Positions 1 to 8,590 of a stretch of 64,000 nucleotides of DNA are shown piece by piece. The DNA comes from Propionivibrio soli. GTDB lineage: Bacteria > Pseudomonadota > Gammaproteobacteria > Burkholderiales > Rhodocyclaceae. Position 1 is the stretch's first letter. The number at the start of each line of letters is the position of its first letter. The notes below the pieces were generated by a model, which was not told the origin of the DNA, searched no databases, and saw only the letters and a program-made list of their open reading frames with translations. A program made the position numbers and the translations under genes. The stretch covers positions 248,001 to 312,000 of the forward strand of contig NZ_JANZKY010000003.1 in the NCBI RefSeq assembly GCF_025770765.1, given 5' to 3'.

Positions 1-1041
1 TCCGACGCGGCTCGCTTGGCTCGTGACGGCGATGTGGTCGAGATTCGCTCGGGCGAGTACCGTGGGCAGCCGGCGGTTTGGACGCAGAACAAGCTCACGA
101 TCCGCGGAACAGGGAAACGCCCCGTAATGCTTGCCGACGGGCGGAACGCGGAAGGCAAGGCGATCTGGGTGATTCGGGGCGGCGACATCCGCATCGAGAA
201 CATCGAGTTTCGCGGGGCGCGCGTACCGGTGGGCAACGGCGCGGGCATTCGTTTCGAGCGCGGGCACCTTACCGTCGACCGCTGCGCCTTTTTCGACAAC
301 GAGATGGGCATCCTGACCGCCAATTTCCCCGAACTCGCGCTTGATGTCCTCAACAGCGAATTCGGCGCGGCACCGCAACATGCCGGGCAACTTCATCACC
401 TGTTGTATGTCGGTTCTATCGGACGGTTCTCGGTACGGGGCAGCCGCTTCGAACAAGGGTACCTTGGCCACCTGCTGAAATCGCGGGCGCGGGAGAACGA
501 CGTACGTTACAACTTCCTTGTCGACGGCGAAGGCGGGCGTGCGTCCTACGAGCTGGAGTTTCCGAATGGAGGCCTGGCGTACGTGATTGGCAACGTCATC
601 GAACAGGCCGCTGGCACGGATAACCCCGTCCTCGTCTCATATGGCGCGGAAGGTCCGCGCTGGCAGGACAATGCCCTCTATTTTGCCCACAACACGATGG
701 TGAACGATTTTCATGCGGGGACGTTTCTCAAGATCTGGAACGAGAAATTTCCCGATGGCATCGAGGCGTGGGTCATCAACAACCTGACGGTCGGCGACGG
801 TGACTTGTTTCGCCCGGCTCAGGGACGTTTCGAAGGCAACATGACGGCGCAGCGTCGTGACCTGCTGGTTTACGGCGGCATTCCGTCCCGACCGAACAAC
901 GGCTCGCCGTTGCGAGGAGCAGTACGTATTCCCGGCGCGGCGCGAGGTGTCGATCTGCTGCCGGACGCCGAGTTTATGTTTCCCGCGGGCGTTCATCCCA
1001 TCCGCCGGGGCAACGCCATCACGCCGGGTGCTTTTCAGTAG
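1..1041 (+). CDS. Right-handed beta-helix protein, 5'-truncated
   Basis: The reading frame is open from base 1, so the start lies outside the window. A TTG at 16 is probably not the start, because the residues before it (SDAAR) continue the typical helix repeat. The protein shows parallel beta-helix character, with repeated short turns such as DIRIENIEFRGAR, LTVDRCAFFDNEMGI and LDVLNSEF, as in pectate-lyase-like or NosD/CASH proteins. These families bind or cleave polysaccharides or act at the cell surface. No catalytic motif is identifiable, so the substrate is unknown. It ends 76 bp before a convergent PEP-CTERM gene, so the two may both concern envelope or exopolysaccharide biology; that link is inference. 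Confidence 0.75.
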   Translation, partial: SDAARLARDGDVVEIRSGEYRGQPAVWTQNKLTIRGTGKRPVMLADGRNAEGKAIWVIRGGDIRIENIEFRGARVPVGNGAGIRFERGHLTVDRCAFFDNEMGILTANFPELALDVLNSEFGAAPQHAGQLHHLLYVGSIGRFSVRGSRFEQGYLGHLLKSRARENDVRYNFLVDGEGGRASYELEFPNGGLAYVIGNVIEQAAGTDNPVLVSYGAEGPRWQDNALYFAHNTMVNDFHAGTFLKIWNEKFPDGIEAWVINNLTVGDGDLFRPAQGRFEGNMTAQRRDLLVYGGIPSRPNNGSPLRGAVRIPGAARGVDLLPDAEFMFPAGVHPIRRGNAITPGAFQ

Positions 1042-1042
1042 A

Positions 1043-1085
1043 ACAAAAAGCAAAGGCCGCACCACGCATCCTGCGTCGAGCGGCC
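1043..1085 (-). terminator. Intrinsic terminator after the PEP-CTERM gene
   Basis: GGCCGC (1055-1060) pairs with GCGGCC (1080-1085), with an inner ACGCA/TGCGT stem. Read on the minus strand, the hairpin is followed by TTTGCTTTTTG. It lies 33 bp beyond the stop of the minus-strand gene at 1118. Confidence 0.8.
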
Positions 1086-1117
1086 CCGGTGGGACCAATG
1101 CCGATCGGTTGCGGAAG

Positions 1118-1957
1118 TCAGCGCGGCGCTCGCCGACGACGACCGATGCCGAGCAGGCCGAAGAGTCCCGCCCCGACCAGCGCGAGCGACGTTGGTTCGG
1201 GTACCGTAGACGGGAATCCCGGGTCGGTGATGATACTGTCGTTGGCGCAATTCTGCGTCCAGTGAATATTGAACGCCGAACCGTCCCAGCCCGCTTGGTA
1301 CAGCAGTCCAAGGTCAACGCTCATCTCATAGAAATAGTGCAGGTCGCCTTCCTTCTGCCCATAACCGCCGACCCCGTTCGTCGTATAGACAAGATCGGCG
1401 CGACCGATTTGCGTGCCGTTAAGGAGAGACGTCGGATGCAGCTTGTCGGGGCGCGTACTGGTCTGCGACCCGTCAGGGGCCCATAGCCCGTAGGACCACG
1501 TGGGGTTTGCATAAACGCCGCCCAAGATGCCGAAGGTCTCGTAGGTGTACTTACCCTTCGAGAGAGCCGTGGCGTAAAGCATGTTGATGCCCAGCTCATA
1601 CGTTCCGTTTTTGCCGAAGTCGATCGCAAAATCGCCCGCTCCGAAACTGCTTGCGCTTGGTTTGTTCAGCGTGCGCGGGTCGTGCCCAGTGGCCAGGGCG
1701 ATAAACAACTTGCCGTCGGTAATGGTCGCGTACATGGCTTCGGCGTCGTACGCTTGGCCGCCCCAGCCCGGATTCAGCCAGTAAGCGCCGGTCCCCGTCG
1801 AGTCTTCAACCGAGTAATGGATTCCCGAAGCAGGGGCCCAGGTGTTCTTGTTGATACCCCAGTCGGAAAGATTGCCATCGACCACGATGGAGGCGGCGGC
1901 TGTACCGGAAAAGGCGGCGAGCAACGCGGTGGCGAGCAGAGTACGTGATGAAGTCAT
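1118..1957 (-). CDS. PEP-CTERM sorting domain protein
   Basis: A 279-residue exported protein. A Sec signal peptide (about residues 1-22, ending GTAAA) leads into a body rich in Gly, Tyr and Trp. The C terminus carries the tripartite PEP-CTERM signal: VPEP at about residue 252, a hydrophobic helix (LALVGAGLFGLLGI) and an RRRR cluster. In bacteria with an exosortase (EpsH/XrtA) this signal directs membrane processing and release to the exopolysaccharide matrix. The body starts with a VDGNLSDW segment, as seen in some carbohydrate-binding-like domains; its function is unknown. Transcription appears monocistronic and ends at a good terminator. No exosortase gene is in this window. Confidence 0.85.
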   Translation of the reverse strand: MTSSRTLLATALLAAFSGTAAASIVVDGNLSDWGINKNTWAPASGIHYSVEDSTGTGAYWLNPGWGGQAYDAEAMYATITDGKLFIALATGHDPRTLNKPSASSFGAGDFAIDFGKNGTYELGINMLYATALSKGKYTYETFGILGGVYANPTWSYGLWAPDGSQTSTRPDKLHPTSLLNGTQIGRADLVYTTNGVGGYGQKEGDLHYFYEMSVDLGLLYQAGWDGSAFNIHWTQNCANDSIITDPGFPSTVPEPTSLALVGAGLFGLLGIGRRRRAPR

Positions 1958-2092
1958 GGCTTTACCCGGAACGATTGGCGTAGAACTAAATTTACGCGAG
2001 CCGTTTGGGTGCCGCCGTGTAAAAAATCACGCCGGGAACGAAATTTGCAAATACCTGTGCCGACCAAGCATTGAGCGGGTGGTGCGTCCACC

Positions 2093-4345
2093 CTAAAACG
2101 GGGCGACTTCCACCAGGCAGCTCATTGCATTTGCTCCTTGGGTCAGCGGCGAACTGCCGATGTCGAGCGTGAGGACATTCGGGTTTCCGGCACGTTCGAC
2201 CTGGCTTTCGTCGCCGTCTTCCGGGTCGAACCAGGCTCCGGTCGACATGACTACCACCCCCGGCATCACGCCGTCGGTGAGGAACGCACCGCCGCGGGTC
2301 TCTCCGCGCGTGTTGAAGACCCGAACTCTCGCACCGGCCAGGATGCCACGCCGCGCGGCGTCGTCGGGATGCATGTACAAGGTCTCCACCCCGGCGGTCT
2401 TGTTCTCCTGAACCTGGGGCGACGGATCGAGCTGACTGTGCAGGCGATCGGCTGGCTGGATGGAAATCAGATGCAGCGGGTATTCGTCGGCCTGCGGTGC
2501 ACCGAGCCATTCAACGGGCGGCCGCCACTCGGGGTGGGGCGCGAAGGCCGGATCGTCGTAGGTCGCCAGCGTCTCGCTGAACAGCTCGATCTTGCCGCTC
2601 CGCGTGGCGAGCGGGTGCGCTTCGGGAGCGGCCCGAAAATCCTCCAGATAGACGAAGTCCCTGGTCGGTGCTGGCAATCGCACGTAACCGGCTTGCCAGA
2701 AATCCTCGAACGCCGGCCAGGTGGCACCGGCGGCGCGCTGCGCTTCGCCGCAGCGGTCGAAGATGTGTCGAATCCAGGCGCGCTCGTCGCGGCCTTCGGT
2801 GAAGTCCGCCGTAAATCCGAGCCGGGAGGAAAGTTCCGAAAAAATGTCGAGGTCATGCCGTGCGTGATGTTGCGGACAAATTGCCTGGTGCATGGCGAGC
2901 ACGTACGGATCGCGTGATGATCCGCCGATGTCGTCGCGTTCGAGCGACGTCGTCACGGGCAGAACGATATCGGCGTGCTTCGCGGTGGCCGTCCACCAGA
3001 TGTCCTGAACGATGATCGTTTCGGGCTTTTCCCAACCTTGCCGCAGGCGGTTGAGCTGCTGGTGATGGTGAAACGGGTTGCCGCCGGCCCAATGAACCAG
3101 CCGTATGTCGGGATAATGCCGCGTCTCGCCGCGGAAGCGGTACGGCTCACCGGGTTTGAGCAGCATGTCGGCCAGCCGTGCGACTGGGATGAAGAGCCCG
3201 GCCGGGTTTTTTCCGGTGGGCAGTTCGGGTCCGGGCGTCGCGATGCGAGGATTGCCGACTCCATTCATCGATCCGTGACCGAAGCCGAAGCCGCCACCTG
3301 GAAGCCCGATCTGACCGAGCATGGCGGCCAAGGCGATCGCCATCCAATAAGGTTGCTCGCCACGATGCGCGCGTTGCACCGAGTAGGCGCACGTCAGAAA
3401 GCTGCGCACGCCGGCAAACTCGTGCGCGAGGTGCCGGATCCTTTCGGCCGGGACGCCGGTGATGGCGCTGGCCCACTCGGGTGTCTTTGGCTGGCCGTCG
3501 GTTTGCCCAAGCACGTAGGCTTCAAGTTGCGGATAACCGACGCACCGCGTGGCAAGAAAGTCGTTGTCGACGAGACCGACGCGGCGGAATTCATGCGCCA
3601 AGGCAAGCATCAGCGCGACGTCGGTATTGGGCCGGATCGGAATCCACTCGGCGTTGACGAAAGCCGGGCAATCGTCGCGCGTCGGGCTGATGTTTATGAC
3701 TTTTGCCGGCCCGGCCGCGAGCTTCTCGAGCCAAGGGCGCAGCGCGTGTTCGGCCGCGCCTCCGGAAGAGACCTGCGCATTGCGTAGGGCCAGGCCGCCG
3801 AAGGCCACGAACAACTGGGTGTCGGCGATTATGCTCGGCCATGCGGTGACGCGGCCGGTGAGCGTTTCATGCGAACCGACGACGTAGGGCAACAGGAATT
3901 GCGCCGCGCCCCAACTGTAGTTTCCGACCTGGTCTACGGCGCCGCCCCCGGAAAAATAGAAGCGCCGCACCAGCGAGCGAGCATGATGCAGGCGGCCGGC
4001 GGACGACCAGCCGTACGATCCGGCGAACAATCCGGAAGCGCCGTACTCCGCCCGTACCCGGCGGACTTCGCCGGCAACGAGATCAAGCGCCTCGTCCCAG
4101 CCGACTTCGACGAAACTGTCCCGACCGCGCAGGGCACGTTCCGACGATTCGCGGGCATTTAGCCAGGAACGCCGTACGGCGGGTTTGCGGATCCGCTTGT
4201 CCGAATAAACCATCGGCGCGATCGAATCGAGCATCGGCGATGGGTCCGGATCGGCGGCGAAGGGTTCACAACGGACGAGTCTTCCGTCTTCGACGACGGC
4301 GGTATAGGCGCCCCAGTGGGCGAGTTGGGGAAAACGTTGCTCCAT
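2093..4345 (-). CDS. bisC: Molybdopterin oxidoreductase, BisC/DMSO-reductase type
   Basis: A 750-residue molybdoenzyme of the DMSO reductase family, Ser-ligated branch (BisC, TorA, DorA). The YGW at residues 111-113 and Ser144 in GNYSWGAA have the same 31-residue spacing as Trp116 and the molybdenum-ligand Ser147 of DMSO reductase. There is no N-terminal [4Fe-4S] cysteine motif and no Tat signal, so it should be cytoplasmic, as BisC is. The likely reaction is reduction of biotin sulfoxide or free methionine sulfoxide. The C-terminal domain (about 610-750) is the usual bis-MGD-binding barrel. It lies 86 bp downstream of cysK on the same strand, with a GC-rich hairpin between them, which hints at a sulfur role. 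Distinguishing BisC from an MtsZ- or TorZ-like enzyme is not possible here. Confidence 0.85.
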   Translation of the reverse strand: MEQRFPQLAHWGAYTAVVEDGRLVRCEPFAADPDPSPMLDSIAPMVYSDKRIRKPAVRRSWLNARESSERALRGRDSFVEVGWDEALDLVAGEVRRVRAEYGASGLFAGSYGWSSAGRLHHARSLVRRFYFSGGGAVDQVGNYSWGAAQFLLPYVVGSHETLTGRVTAWPSIIADTQLFVAFGGLALRNAQVSSGGAAEHALRPWLEKLAAGPAKVINISPTRDDCPAFVNAEWIPIRPNTDVALMLALAHEFRRVGLVDNDFLATRCVGYPQLEAYVLGQTDGQPKTPEWASAITGVPAERIRHLAHEFAGVRSFLTCAYSVQRAHRGEQPYWMAIALAAMLGQIGLPGGGFGFGHGSMNGVGNPRIATPGPELPTGKNPAGLFIPVARLADMLLKPGEPYRFRGETRHYPDIRLVHWAGGNPFHHHQQLNRLRQGWEKPETIIVQDIWWTATAKHADIVLPVTTSLERDDIGGSSRDPYVLAMHQAICPQHHARHDLDIFSELSSRLGFTADFTEGRDERAWIRHIFDRCGEAQRAAGATWPAFEDFWQAGYVRLPAPTRDFVYLEDFRAAPEAHPLATRSGKIELFSETLATYDDPAFAPHPEWRPPVEWLGAPQADEYPLHLISIQPADRLHSQLDPSPQVQENKTAGVETLYMHPDDAARRGILAGARVRVFNTRGETRGGAFLTDGVMPGVVVMSTGAWFDPEDGDESQVERAGNPNVLTLDIGSSPLTQGANAMSCLVEVAPF

Positions 4346-4393
4346 TTCGTCTCGACGTCGGGAGAAACGGAGAAGATATCAGGATACGCCGTG

Positions 4394-4415
4394 CCCCGGG
4401 AGTCGGCTCCCGGGG
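4394..4415 (-). terminator. GC-rich hairpin between cysK and bisC-like gene
   Basis: Perfect arms CCCCGGGAG and CTCCCGGGG with a 4-nt loop, 16 bp beyond the cysK stop. No T tract follows on either strand. It may therefore attenuate or stabilise the cysK transcript rather than terminate cleanly. Confidence 0.5.
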
Positions 4416-4431
4416 GCGGGCGTTCTGGCGC

Positions 4432-5364
4432 TCAGTCGACGAGGCCGGCAAACAACGGCGTGGATAGATAGCGTTCGCCAAACGACGGGATGATGACTAC
4501 GATCAACTTGCCGGCGTTTTCCGGACGGCGCGCCACCTCTGCGGCCGCCCACAGCGCCGCGCCGGACGATATGCCGACCAACAAGCCTTCCTCGCGTGCC
4601 GCCCGACGCGCCGTCGCGAAAGCATCATCCGCTTTCACGCGCACCACCTCATCGTACACGGCCGTATTCAGCACGTCGGGAACGAAGCCGGCACCGATGC
4701 CCTGGATCGGATGCGGGCCTTTCTGTCCGCCCGATAGCACCGGCGACGCGTCCGGCTCGACGGCGATGGCGCGGAAAGACGGCTTGCGTGCCTTGATTAC
4801 TTCGCCGACCCCGGTGATCGTGCCGCCAGTGCCAATTCCCGAGATCAGGATGTCGACTTTGCCGTCGGTGTCGCGCCAGATTTCCTCGGCCGTCGTCTTG
4901 CGGTGGATCTCTGGATTAGCCGGGTTCTTGAACTGCTGCAGCAGCAAATAACGCGGATCGGACGCCGCCAGTTCCTCGGCCTTCTTGATTGCGCCGCCCA
5001 TGCCTTCCGGTCCCGGGGTGAGAATGAGTTCGGCGCCGAATCCACGCAGCAGCGCGCGGCGCTCCTTGCTCATCGTCTCTGGCATGGTCAGCACGAGCTT
5101 GTAGCCGCGCGCGGCGGCGACCATCGCCAGAGCGATGCCGGTGTTGCCGCTGGTGGGTTCGACGAGGATGGTGTCCGGTTTGATCTGGCCGGCTTCTTCC
5201 GCCGCCCGGATCATCGCTTCACCGATACGGTCCTTGACGCTGTGCGCCGGGTTGAAGAACTCCAGCTTGGCGGCGATGGTGGCGACGGCGCCTTCGGCAA
5301 TCCGGTTGATGCGCACGAGGGGCGTATTGCCGATGAGGTCGGTGACACTGTTGGCGATGGCCAT
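4432..5364 (-). CDS. cysK: Cysteine synthase A (O-acetylserine sulfhydrylase)
   Basis: A 310-residue PLP enzyme making L-cysteine from O-acetylserine and sulfide in the cytoplasm. The PLP lysine is Lys44 in NPAHSVKDR. The substrate loop TSGNTG and the phosphate-binding GTGGT follow in the expected order, and the C-terminal ISSGAA segment is present. The start [17 protein letters not shown] was chosen because AGGAGA lies 7 nt upstream; an in-frame upstream extension to 5439 lacks family similarity. Length is normal. It is the first gene read toward the BisC-like oxidoreductase. Confidence 0.95.
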   Translation of the reverse strand: MAIANSVTDLIGNTPLVRINRIAEGAVATIAAKLEFFNPAHSVKDRIGEAMIRAAEEAGQIKPDTILVEPTSGNTGIALAMVAAARGYKLVLTMPETMSKERRALLRGFGAELILTPGPEGMGGAIKKAEELAASDPRYLLLQQFKNPANPEIHRKTTAEEIWRDTDGKVDILISGIGTGGTITGVGEVIKARKPSFRAIAVEPDASPVLSGGQKGPHPIQGIGAGFVPDVLNTAVYDEVVRVKADDAFATARRAAREEGLLVGISSGAALWAAAEVARRPENAGKLIVVIIPSFGERYLSTPLFAGLVD

Positions 5365-5504
5365 CGTTATTCTCCTGTCGATGTAATCGGTGGGTCGGAT
5401 TCGAGTGGGTTCGCTTGAGCCCTGTACCGACATAGACAAGAAATTTACGCGCAGAGTCCCGGCAAGCTAACGACTTATTTTCTATATGGATATCACCGTT
5501 CCCA

Positions 5505-5780
5505 CTATGGAAACGGACTTCTCTGACGATCGGATAGCGAGTTGTCCGATGTGGAGGCATCCGCGCGGCGGGTCAGGGTATCCAGCGTGTCGTCGTCCCT
5601 GAGGCAAACAAGACCGGTACTGAAGCCGGGCGCGCGGTCGAGTCGGCCTTGCGCGCTCGCGGCCACGGCGACACGTAATCGTTTGTCGAAATTCGCCGCC
5701 CATGCCTCGTCGGTCATCGGCATCAAAATGCAGAACTCCTCGCTACCCAGGCGTGTGGGCAGTTGATATATGCAATTCAC
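5505..5780 (-). pseudogene. Remnant of a GGDEF (diguanylate cyclase) domain
   Basis: A 91-codon frame (GTG at 5780, in-frame stop just upstream) matches only the C-terminal half of a GGDEF domain. RLGSEEFCILMP corresponds to the RLGGEEF active-site loop with GGEEF changed to GSEEF, and LDTLTRRADAS matches the late RAD-ALY helix. The frame then runs into unrelated sequence (DNSLSDRQRS) where the helix should end in YxAK. The N-terminal half is absent. I read it as a decayed cyclase; a product from it could not make c-di-GMP. Confidence 0.6.
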
Positions 5781-6102
5781 GATTCTGTTGTTTCCCGGGG
5801 CAAGGTTTGCTTGGAAAATTGGCTAGAAATATTTCTGGTTATCGTTCCAAGCTGATTAGCCTTTGTGAGAACGTCAGATCGCGATCTAGTTGCGTCTGCC
5901 CCACGGCAGGTAGGAAGGCGTTACCCTGGACAGAGGCATCGGCTTCCCGGGAGGGCTTTCGCGTCTGCGAAGCGACGCGCCTCGACGGTTGCCGACTTTC
6001 CGCGAAGGACCGGTTTCAGGTGCAGACGGCTTTGCTATGATCCTGCTGCTCTCTTTTATGTCGGCCGTTCGATGTCGGAGCGGCTTCTCGATGGAACCCT
6101 GT
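5781..6102. other. Intergenic stretch upstream of the transsulfuration gene
   Basis: About 320 bp between the GGDEF remnant and the next start. No convincing gene, tRNA or riboswitch fold was recognised. It must hold the promoter of the downstream PLP enzyme, but no clear -35/-10 pair stands out. Confidence 0.4.
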
Positions 6103-7290
6103 ATGTCCGAATCGCCTCCCAAATCGCCACGCCCGCAGTTCGCCACGCGCGTCATCCATGCTGGCCAGTCCCCAGAACCGGCCACCGGCGCAGTCGTCAC
6201 GCCGATTTTCGCCAACACGACGTACATACACAGCAGCCCCGGCGTCCATAAGGGGCTGGACTATGGTCGCTCGCACAATCCGACGCGCTGGGCGCTCGAA
6301 CGGTGTGTCGCCGATCTGGAAAGCGGCGCACAGGGTTTTGCCTTTGCCTCCGGCATGGCGGCACTTGCCACGGTACTCGAACTCGTCGATACGGGCAGCC
6401 ATGTGATTGCCAGCGACGACCTGTACGGCGGTACCTTCCGTCTCATGGACAAGGTGCGTATCGGCAGCGCCGGATTGGCGTTCAGTTATGTGGATCTCGC
6501 CGATCCTGCGGCGCTGGAAGTCGCCGTCCGGCCGGAGACGCGCATGCTGGTGGTCGAAACGCCGACTAATCCCTTGCTCAAGCTGGCCGATCTCGAATAC
6601 CTCGCCAGGTTCTGCCGTGCGCGCGGCCTCATTTCGGTCATCGACAACACCTTCGCCACGCCGTGGATTCAACGCCCGCTGGAACTCGGGTTCGACATCG
6701 TCGTGCACTCGACGACGAAATACCTGAACGGTCATTCGGACGTCATCGGCGGTATCGCCGTAGCGAGCGCGGAGCCGCGCAACAAGGAACTCACGGAACG
6801 CTTGGCCTTCCTGCACAATGCGATCGGTTCGGTCGCCGGGCCGTTCGACAGTTTTCTTGCGCTGCGCGGCATCAAGACGCTCGATCTACGCATGCAGCGG
6901 CATTGCGAAAACGCCCTCGAACTTGCCGGGTGGTTGGAAGAGCAGGCCAAGGTACGGCGTGTCCGTTACCCCGGATTGGCTTCGCATCCGCAGCACGAAC
7001 TCGCCAGACGGCAGATGCGCGCGTTCGGCGGCATGATCACGTTCGTACTCGATACCGACCTCGCCGGCACGACGCGTTTTCTTGAGGCCTGCGAACTCAT
7101 CACGCTGGCCGAGAGCCTGGGCGGCGTGGAGAGCCTGATCGAGCACCCAGCGATCATGACGCACGCCAGCATGCCGCCCGAGGTGAGGCAACAGATCGGC
7201 ATCGGCGACTCGCTGGTGCGTCTGTCTGTCGGAGTCGAAGCGGTGGATGACCTGCGGTACGACCTCGCCGAGGCGTTGCGCACCATCTGA
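6103..7290 (+). CDS. Transsulfuration PLP enzyme (cystathionine gamma-synthase/lyase family)
   Basis: A 395-residue member of the Cys/Met metabolism PLP family (MetB, MetC, CTH, MetZ). Visible are YGRSHNPTR near residue 54, SGMAAL at 83, the PLP aspartate in VIDNTF (Asp181), and the Schiff-base Lys206 in HSTTKYLNGHSD. The C-terminal SLGGVESLIEHPAIMTHA matches MetB-like enzymes closely. It could make or cleave cystathionine, or work as a gamma-lyase; sequence inspection cannot settle which. The start at 6103 (MSESPPKSPRPQFAT) gives the normal family length; the frame is open further upstream. The nearby cysK suggests a cysteine/methionine role. Confidence 0.88.
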   Translation: MSESPPKSPRPQFATRVIHAGQSPEPATGAVVTPIFANTTYIHSSPGVHKGLDYGRSHNPTRWALERCVADLESGAQGFAFASGMAALATVLELVDTGSHVIASDDLYGGTFRLMDKVRIGSAGLAFSYVDLADPAALEVAVRPETRMLVVETPTNPLLKLADLEYLARFCRARGLISVIDNTFATPWIQRPLELGFDIVVHSTTKYLNGHSDVIGGIAVASAEPRNKELTERLAFLHNAIGSVAGPFDSFLALRGIKTLDLRMQRHCENALELAGWLEEQAKVRRVRYPGLASHPQHELARRQMRAFGGMITFVLDTDLAGTTRFLEACELITLAESLGGVESLIEHPAIMTHASMPPEVRQQIGIGDSLVRLSVGVEAVDDLRYDLAEALRTI

Positions 7291-7322
7291 CCGGAGACGC
7301 GAGAGGGCAAGAGGAGGCGTTT

Positions 7323-8093
7323 ATGTGCGAACTGCTCGGCATGAACTGCAACGTTCCCACCGACATCTGCTTCTCGTTCCGGGGCTTCCGCGCGCGCGGC
7401 GGAGGCACCGGCGTGCATCGCGACGGCTGGGGCATTGCGTTCTTCGAAGGCAAGGGCGTCCGTCTGTTTCTCGACCCGCAACCGTCGATCGAATCGCCGG
7501 TGGCGCAGCTCGTGCACCAGTATCCGATCCGTTCGCTCAACGTCATCGCCCATATCCGCAAGGCGACGCAGGGCCCGACGGGGCTGGAGAATACGCACCC
7601 CTTCATGCGCGAACTCTGGGGTCGCTACTGGATATTCGCGCACAACGGGAACCTCGTCGATTACGCTCCCCCGCTCGACGGCAGCTACCTTCCCGTCGGA
7701 CAGACCGACAGCGAACGCGCGTTCTGCCATCTCCTGCAAACCTTGCGCACCACGTTTCCTGACGGTCCGCCGGACCGCATGGCGCTGCGCGCCGCGCTCG
7801 AAGCGTTCGCGGAGAAGACGCGAGGCTTCGGCCCGTTCAACTTCCTGCTTTCGAACGGCGATTGCCTGTTCGTGCATCGGGCGACGGAGTTGAGCTACAT
7901 CGTCCGCCAGGCGCCGTTCGCCATGGCGCATCTCAAGGACGAAGACGTCAGCATCGATTTCAACGAGGTGACGACACCCAACGACCAGGTGGCGCTCGTG
8001 GCGACTCTGCCGCTCACCGACAACGAGGTGTGGACGCCGTTGCCCGTGAACCGCGTCGTCCTGTTTGTCGACGGCGAACGCGTGGCCGATTGA
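7323..8093 (+). CDS. Class II glutamine amidotransferase (YafJ-like)
   Basis: A 256-residue Ntn-type glutaminase domain protein. Cys2, exposed after Met removal, is the expected nucleophile (MCELLGMNC). RDGWGIAFF, IAHIRKATQG and the FAHNGN segment are the conserved glutamine-site motifs of GATase class II. No synthetase domain is attached, so the acceptor of the released ammonia is unknown, as for E. coli YafJ. A strong SD (AGGAGG) lies 6 nt before the ATG, 32 bp after the PLP enzyme, so the two are probably co-transcribed. Confidence 0.85.
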   Translation: MCELLGMNCNVPTDICFSFRGFRARGGGTGVHRDGWGIAFFEGKGVRLFLDPQPSIESPVAQLVHQYPIRSLNVIAHIRKATQGPTGLENTHPFMRELWGRYWIFAHNGNLVDYAPPLDGSYLPVGQTDSERAFCHLLQTLRTTFPDGPPDRMALRAALEAFAEKTRGFGPFNFLLSNGDCLFVHRATELSYIVRQAPFAMAHLKDEDVSIDFNEVTTPNDQVALVATLPLTDNEVWTPLPVNRVVLFVDGERVAD

Positions 8094-8107
8094 TCCCTTT
8101 ATCCGGT

Positions 8108-8509
8108 CTACTCGAGCGTCATGCGGATGATCGGGCAGGGCATCTCCTTGCCGCCGCATTCGCAGCGGTGGACGAGCTGACGCAGCGCGTCGGCCATCTT
8201 GCCGAGACGGACGATCCGCTCCTCGATGTCGGCGATCTTCTCACTCGCCAGCTCGCGCGCCGTCTGATGGTCGCGGCTGTCGTTGAGCGACAGCAGCTCG
8301 GCAATCTCCTCAAGCGTGAAACCGACGTTCTGCGCGCGCTTGATAAAGCGCAGACGGTCGATGTGGCTGCCGCCGTAACGACGCATCCCTGAGGCATCGG
8401 AGGGAGTGTCGAGCAGGCCGCGCCGTTGATAGTAGCGCACGGTTTCGACGCCGACGCCCGCTTCCTTGGCCAGTTTGCCTATGCTCAAACCGCTCGACTC
8501 TTTTTCCAT
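8108..8509 (-). CDS. MerR-family metal-responsive regulator, CueR-like
   Basis: A 133-residue MerR protein. The N-terminal winged helix is SIGKLAKEAGVGVETVRYYQRRGLL; a dimerisation helix and a C-terminal metal loop with Cys116, Cys118 and Cys125 (CECGGKEMPCPII) follow. Cys116 and Cys125 match MerR Cys117/Cys126 in spacing. At the position that is Ser77 in CueR, Cys79 in ZntR and Cys82 in MerR there is His81. It is divergent from copA across a MerR-type promoter, so it most likely activates copA in response to monovalent copper or silver. The start at 8509 was chosen for its AAGAGGT SD; an upstream extension is spurious. Confidence 0.9.
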   Translation of the reverse strand: MEKESSGLSIGKLAKEAGVGVETVRYYQRRGLLDTPSDASGMRRYGGSHIDRLRFIKRAQNVGFTLEEIAELLSLNDSRDHQTARELASEKIADIEERIVRLGKMADALRQLVHRCECGGKEMPCPIIRMTLE

Positions 8510-8518
8510 CACAACCTC

Positions 8519-8550
8519 TTGACTCCGTACTAGAGTACGGAGTTTAGACT
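8519..8550 (+). promoter_or_regulatory. MerR/CueR-type promoter of copA
   Basis: The -35 TTGACT (8519-8524) and -10 TAGACT (8545-8550) are separated by 20 bp, or 19 bp if TTAGAC is used. The spacer contains the dyad ACTCCGTAC-taga-GTACGGAGT. An over-long spacer with a central dyad is the hallmark of MerR-family activation by DNA distortion. Confidence 0.88.
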
Positions 8551-8590
8551 GTGTCGCATCGGTAATCCAGAGGAGGAAAAAAAAAGCGCT

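Noticed and set aside
5781-6102. Possible SAM/SAH riboswitch before the transsulfuration enzyme
   Set aside because: No recognisable conserved core or terminator switch was seen. A covariance-model search would be needed.
6966-8159. Long minus-strand frame opposite the amidotransferase
   Set aside because: Arg/Ala/His-rich composition with no domain. It is an antisense shadow of the real plus-strand genes in GC-rich DNA.
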